Below are positions 59,501 through 64,000 of a stretch of DNA of 64,000 bases, in pieces. Origin of the DNA: Otis tarda (Eukaryota; Chordata; Aves; Otidiformes; Otididae); assembly GCA_026413225.1 (NCBI GenBank), contig CM048552.1, forward strand, positions 131,453,053 to 131,517,052. Reading direction: 5' to 3'. The notes under the pieces were generated by a model that was not told where the DNA came from, searched no databases, and worked only from the letters and a program-made list of their open reading frames with translations. A program made the position numbers and the translations under genes. The stretch's first letter is position 1; each line of letters begins with the position of its first letter.

Positions 59501-62500
59501 AGAGTTTTCATTGGCTGTTTGAATGGTTCTTTGTCAGCTAGAGGCTAGGGCAGCTGTTGTTGTGTTAGCCGGTCTTTGTGTTCAGTGCCTACCATGGTTA
59601 TTTTTATGGCATTTTGGAGTCTTGCAAAGCAGTTGGGGAAACTTCAGAAGCACTTCATTTTAGTCTGCTTATTTTCGTTCATCATTTTGGAGTGATTAGA
59701 TAAAGGAAATTCTTTTTCAAGTTTTTGTAGCATTCTAATACCTAACACCTACAGCATATTTGGAATGGTGAATCTTAGTCAAATAGTTAGTGATGGTCAC
59801 GTGCTCTAGGAGTTAACTATGCTCCTGTAATAACCTGATAAAGTAGAATTCTTTTTTTTTTTTGAGCTAACAGTTTATCACCCCTCCCTCTGCTAACACA
59901 CTGCCTCCATTTCACAGATACCAGCTGCCTTTTCTTTTCAGTAATCATCTAACTTGCTAACATAAAGAAATTAAGTTCAGAGTAATTGCTCTCTGCCGGC
60001 ATTTATCTTTGAAGTTTGCAGCTTTCATTTCAGACCTGCACAAGGCCTTGCATTCCTGAAAGCTATCTATTTTCTCCAACCACAGTAATTGGACCAATAA
60101 AAAAATATTACCTCTGCCTACAAAGCCACCACAGCTCCTGCTTGAAGTGCAATGGCATGCTTCCAGGCTCTCAGCTGAGGCAGAAGGTCAAAAGGATTAT
60201 AAACAATTAAAAACATCTTAATCCCCATTAAGTGGTGGTGAGTCACTGAGGAATGCCCAGGGCAGATCAAAAGTTATTGCAAGAAGACAAGCTGATAGGG
60301 GAAGAGTTTGTGGGAAAACCCAGAGGGAGCAGGTCCTTCTAAGGTCCCCATGCAGGGGGAGGACAGGCACCTTAAAAACGCGGGCATGATTTATTTTGGT
60401 TTTAAAAAAAACATTCTTTACCAGTAGTGATTTTGCCCTGAAAAACGAGACTTTAAAGAGACTGCCTACTCATTGCATTATTCACTACCCTCACCCTCGG
60501 AGGGAATGGTACTTCAGAACGGGAGCCACCATCCAGCATGCAGAAGACCCCACAGTTAATAGCTGAGAACTACAAGCCAGGAACAACAATTTCATGTAGT
60601 CGTGTCCCACCCAGGTCACGCCTGCGTGTGGGAAAGTGTACGGTTAGCATCTGAGAAAATGGCTAAGACCTAGGAGGATGAGGAAGAGAAACCTATTTAC
60701 AAGGTTAGATAACTCAAGGATGCTTTTCATATGTCAGCTATGATAACACCCATGAAGCAGGCATTTAGAGGTGTTTCCAGAGTTCAAAAAGATTTTAAAG
60801 AGGAACTGATGTGTTTATGCATCATGCTAACAAACATTCAGAACTGTCTTATTCAGGAGAAAACAAATCACTAGTGCTTTGGCAGGACTGTGGTCTTGAT
60901 GTGCCATCCCACGAGCTAGGCTTACCCATTAGGCAAAAACCTTATGAAACCCTCAAGGGTGGATCGTCTCACAGCTGCAGTCTTTTTAAGTTTCCTTGGA
61001 ATACTTGATAACTAGCAACTGCCAGACAAAAGAAGTTAAGAGTAGCTGGCCTGTTGTTTTAATATGAGAATAAATCTTCCAGTCCCCAGAATCTATGATT
61101 GCCTGAAAGAAATGAGAATGTAATGCCCCCAAAATGCTTAGCAAATGAAGTGAGGAAAACCATTGTTTCAAATTGAATCTTTAACCTACAATTCTGTCAT
61201 AGGTAGGTATAAAAAAACATATTTTATTCTGCCTATGGCTATCATAAAATCACATTATTTTTTGTTGTCCAAGCTTTGTTTCAAATCAAGTAGTAAAGGA
61301 AGAAATGATGGGACTGGGAAGAACTTGTGCATCTTTTCTTTCCCAAGCTCTCTGATGAATCATAGTCACACATGTCTGAGTAATCGATTTCACTAGTACA
61401 TTTCCTAAACTCCCCAGCTGTAACTACGACAACGTGGTTCGAGATTGAAAATGTCTTTAAAAAAAAGAAAAGAACTTAATTCACCCAGCTCCTTTATACC
61501 CTGTTAAGAGTAATTAAGTGCCTTTTAATCAAGGTAGCAGTAGATAACCTTCCAGCACCACAGTGACTCCTGTGAAGTAGACAGGAGGGCACAGAGGCAA
61601 GCCACGTGTTCCCTCTCCAGCCTGTTGCTTTATGATCAGTCTATAGTTATGGAATGCTGTCAAAAATTATATGTTACAGTGTCATTCAAGACAGCACTAC
61701 AGCATAAATATAAACACACATACGTGTATATAGATGGGTGGATAGCACGCTTATGTGCACATAAGATATCTAAATCTGCTGGTTAAAGATCCCTTAATTC
61801 TGGCATTTCCTCACTTCAGAGTGCCTGCTTTGGCAACTGTTCCAGTTTTGCTTTTATCTTATTTATGTCACACAAAGGAGACCACCGGGTTGCAGCAGGT
61901 CTGTACGCCCTGAGCGATAGGTGATGGGAGAGGAAAACACAGAGCCGACAGCCAGGGAATTTCACTCTGCTGCTGACTCCACCACCACTTTCTGCTGCGA
62001 CCTGGGGTCACATCACCTCTCTCTTGGCGAATCCACCTCTAAAAGACAGGCAGCAAAGATTGCATCTAGCCAGACTGGTGTGAAACATTTTGGCCTTGGA
62101 GGGTGCCACTCTCCTTCGAGTACATGCCCAGTGTCCTCTGTTAATCTGGGGAGAAGTGTCTAGGCCTGCCAGTGAATAATGCAGTCTGAAAATAGGAAAC
62201 AGAAAATGAGGCAGTAAAATACTCAGTTTTGAATTAGAAGAGGGGAAAAACAGCAGAGAACTTAGTTTGTTTTTGTACATAAATAAGTCTAGAAAATATG
62301 AGAAAGGTCTATATTAGACTGAATGTATTAAAGTATACTACTCGTGTTTATTGACTTCTATTGTTTGCTGGAAGTTATCCATAGCTGCTGCGGATAGTTA
62401 ATGGCTGTTACTTAACATTTTCTGCCAGACAGAGAATTATTCATGGGAGCCAAGCTAATGCGGGCACTAACAGACCTGATTCTTTGTGACTGGCCCTCTC

Positions 62501-64000
62501 CTGAACTCCTAGTCAATCACTTGACCGTGTATCTCAAGTAAAACACTGAACTCACATTAAATGTATCAAGCAGAAAGCTGATTAAATACTTACCAGTACC
62601 AAGCTGACATTTTGCTACAGCAACAAACGATTTTACACATCACTATCTTTGGGTTAGGAGAACTTCAGACTTATATGGTTATTAACCAATTTATTTTTCC
62701 TGTTTCTCCTGACTATAAATTTACTTTATTGTAAATTGTAAATTACTTCATTGTAAATTTACTTTATTGTTTATTGTGACAACTAACAACCACCAATGTT
62801 TTCTATTACATTTTGCAAGAGTTTTGGTACAATAATCCTTATTTGCAATAAATAAATAAATAAATAAATACTTCGCTAAACAGATACAGCTTCTTCCTTT
62901 TTCTCCAGTAAATAACAGATAAAATTAATTTTTTTTCTGTATGGCAAATATTTTTTACTGTTATACTGACTAGTCAAAATGTCTTCTCAGAAAGTTTTTT
63001 GTCAATCCAGAATTATTTTGATGGCTGCTATGAATTCTTTTGGAGAATGTAGGTTGCGTTGGGGAAGGAAAAATCTTATTTGACTGGAGATCATTTAAGC
63101 CAAAAGATATATCTGGATATCCAGTAGCATTTGAAACAATTTCTCCCTCTTTTAACTGCAGTTATATCTTTATCTTGATCCTGGAGAGCGATCATTAATT
63201 TAGCACGCTCAGAGAAAGGAACACAGTGCATGGTTGTGTATGAGTATCTGCATGCTCCTCTTTATACGCCTCTCTGTCTCAACTGTCTGTACCAGAACAG
63301 AATGAAGTACATGACAGGTAGCAGAATTTATCGCTGATATTGTCTTCTGTTACTAATTATGTCAGGTAATAACTTTGACAGCAAGAATATAATTGTTTTC
63401 AGAAATGAAAAAAGGGAATCTTTTTTTTCCACTTAGGAGTCCTTTTATCTACTACTCCAGCAAAAAGACATATTGCACAATGTTTTTTCCATTCAAGTTT
63501 TTTAAATGGGGAACACTCGTTTGTCTTCTTTACAGAACTCTATACAGAATGGGTTTAAAGCCCACAAAAGCCAGGGAAAGAAAGCAACTGCTTAGAGAGT
63601 TTTGTGTCAAGATTAGACTTAAAATACTGAATTTTATCTAATTTTTTTTTCCAAGACACTTCTATACACCTTTTCTGTAACAGATACAAAAAGGAACTTT
63701 ATGACAGAGCCATTATAAACTTCACATAGGTAAAGACAAGATAAAAAATGCAGAAGAATAACCTACTTCAGAAATAGAGATATCACGTTAGATACACAAT
63801 ACACCATTCTCATTATCACCGTTATTCATAAGGATGACTCACATCAACAACTGATGTGTGTTTATTTGAAATCCTTTTCCATCTATTGTTCTCTACAGAA
63901 TCAGAGGTGATGAGGTGACAGTATGTCTGCTTTGTTTTATACATTGATTAAAAAAGGAAAAAAGAATCTGCCTCATTTCTGTGAGCAAGTAAGCATAAAA
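59501..64000. other. Non-coding stretch, no gene recognised
   Basis: It contains (TAAA)n at about 62846-62871, a 38-bp-period repeat of TAAATTTACTTTATTGT at 62716-62770, and weak MIR-like words near 61560-61610 and 61998-62045. Several ordered, non-repetitive AT-rich segments (60010-60240, 62370-62640, 63130-63220) look like conserved non-coding sequence. No exon is recognised. Confidence 0.45.
62846..62871. repeat. (TAAA)n microsatellite
   Basis: About six tandem AATA/TAAA units, essentially perfect. Confidence 0.85.

Noticed and set aside
61420-61450. GTGGTTCGAGATTG resembling a tRNA T-arm
   Set aside because: No matching acceptor, D-arm or anticodon stem could be found around it.
61551-62045. 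Further MIR-like words near 61560-61610 and 61998-62045
   Set aside because: Only short stretches fit, with poor spacing. Too weak to list as separate elements.
1-64000. CRISPR arrays, operons, bacterial promoters or ribosome binding sites
   Set aside because: The sequence is vertebrate nuclear DNA. No regularly spaced direct repeats or prokaryote-like gene layout exists.

Overview
This window looks like bird nuclear DNA. The evidence is the interspersed repeats: several CR1 LINE 3' ends with the characteristic tandem ATTCTATGAT-type tails (near 5807, 9280, 48400 and 49940-51205), avian-type endogenous retrovirus LTRs (2983-4704, 21343-21596, 52301-53454), and a thin background of very old amniote repeats (MIR-like, ancient CR1/L3-like, and a relic resembling a turtle/crocodile/bird repeat). 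The sequence is AT-rich and full of stop codons in all frames. No protein-coding gene, tRNA or rRNA could be recognised. It reads as a gene desert or the interior of very large introns. Nearly all the longer open frames are chance frames or antisense shadows of repeats.

Layout. 1-2977 is unremarkable. 2978-4709 is a small endogenous retrovirus with a 5-bp target duplication (CCATA). It has a full 5' LTR of 1141 bp, a 308-bp internal segment holding only a primer-binding site, leader and polypurine tract, and a 3' LTR that has lost 868 bp. 4710-21342 holds two CR1 pieces, one ancient CR1/L3-like relic and a MIR-like relic in otherwise plain DNA. 21215-21596 holds a strong G-quadruplex motif followed by an internally deleted LTR related in its U5 to the first. 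23331-23480 is a degenerate ATATGAGACT tandem repeat. 32300-34390 and 41480-42210 hold ancient repeat relics. 48400-48609 is an internally deleted CR1. 49842-53492 is a repeat-dense block: a young CR1 nested in an older CR1, then a minus-strand solo LTR of the same family as the first provirus. That solo LTR sits in a sequence whose unoccupied paralogue lies at 49842-49910. 57585 to about 59500 resembles an old amniote retroelement on the minus strand.

The most interesting object is the LTR family with copies at 2983-4704 and 52301-53454. The PBS matches tRNA-Lys(1,2), as in betaretrovirus-like elements, and both insertions carry 5-bp duplications. U5 and the post-PBS leader have long complementary arms, which would form a stem around the PBS. 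Both LTR copies keep a sense reading frame of exactly 105 codons between the TATA box and the poly(A) signal. The internal segment encodes a 30-residue peptide with a CX2C-X8-CX2C pattern. A hand count of silent versus replacement differences in the 105-codon frame looks close to neutral, so a protein function is a hypothesis, not a conclusion. All similarity statements come from recognition and hand alignment; no search was run.
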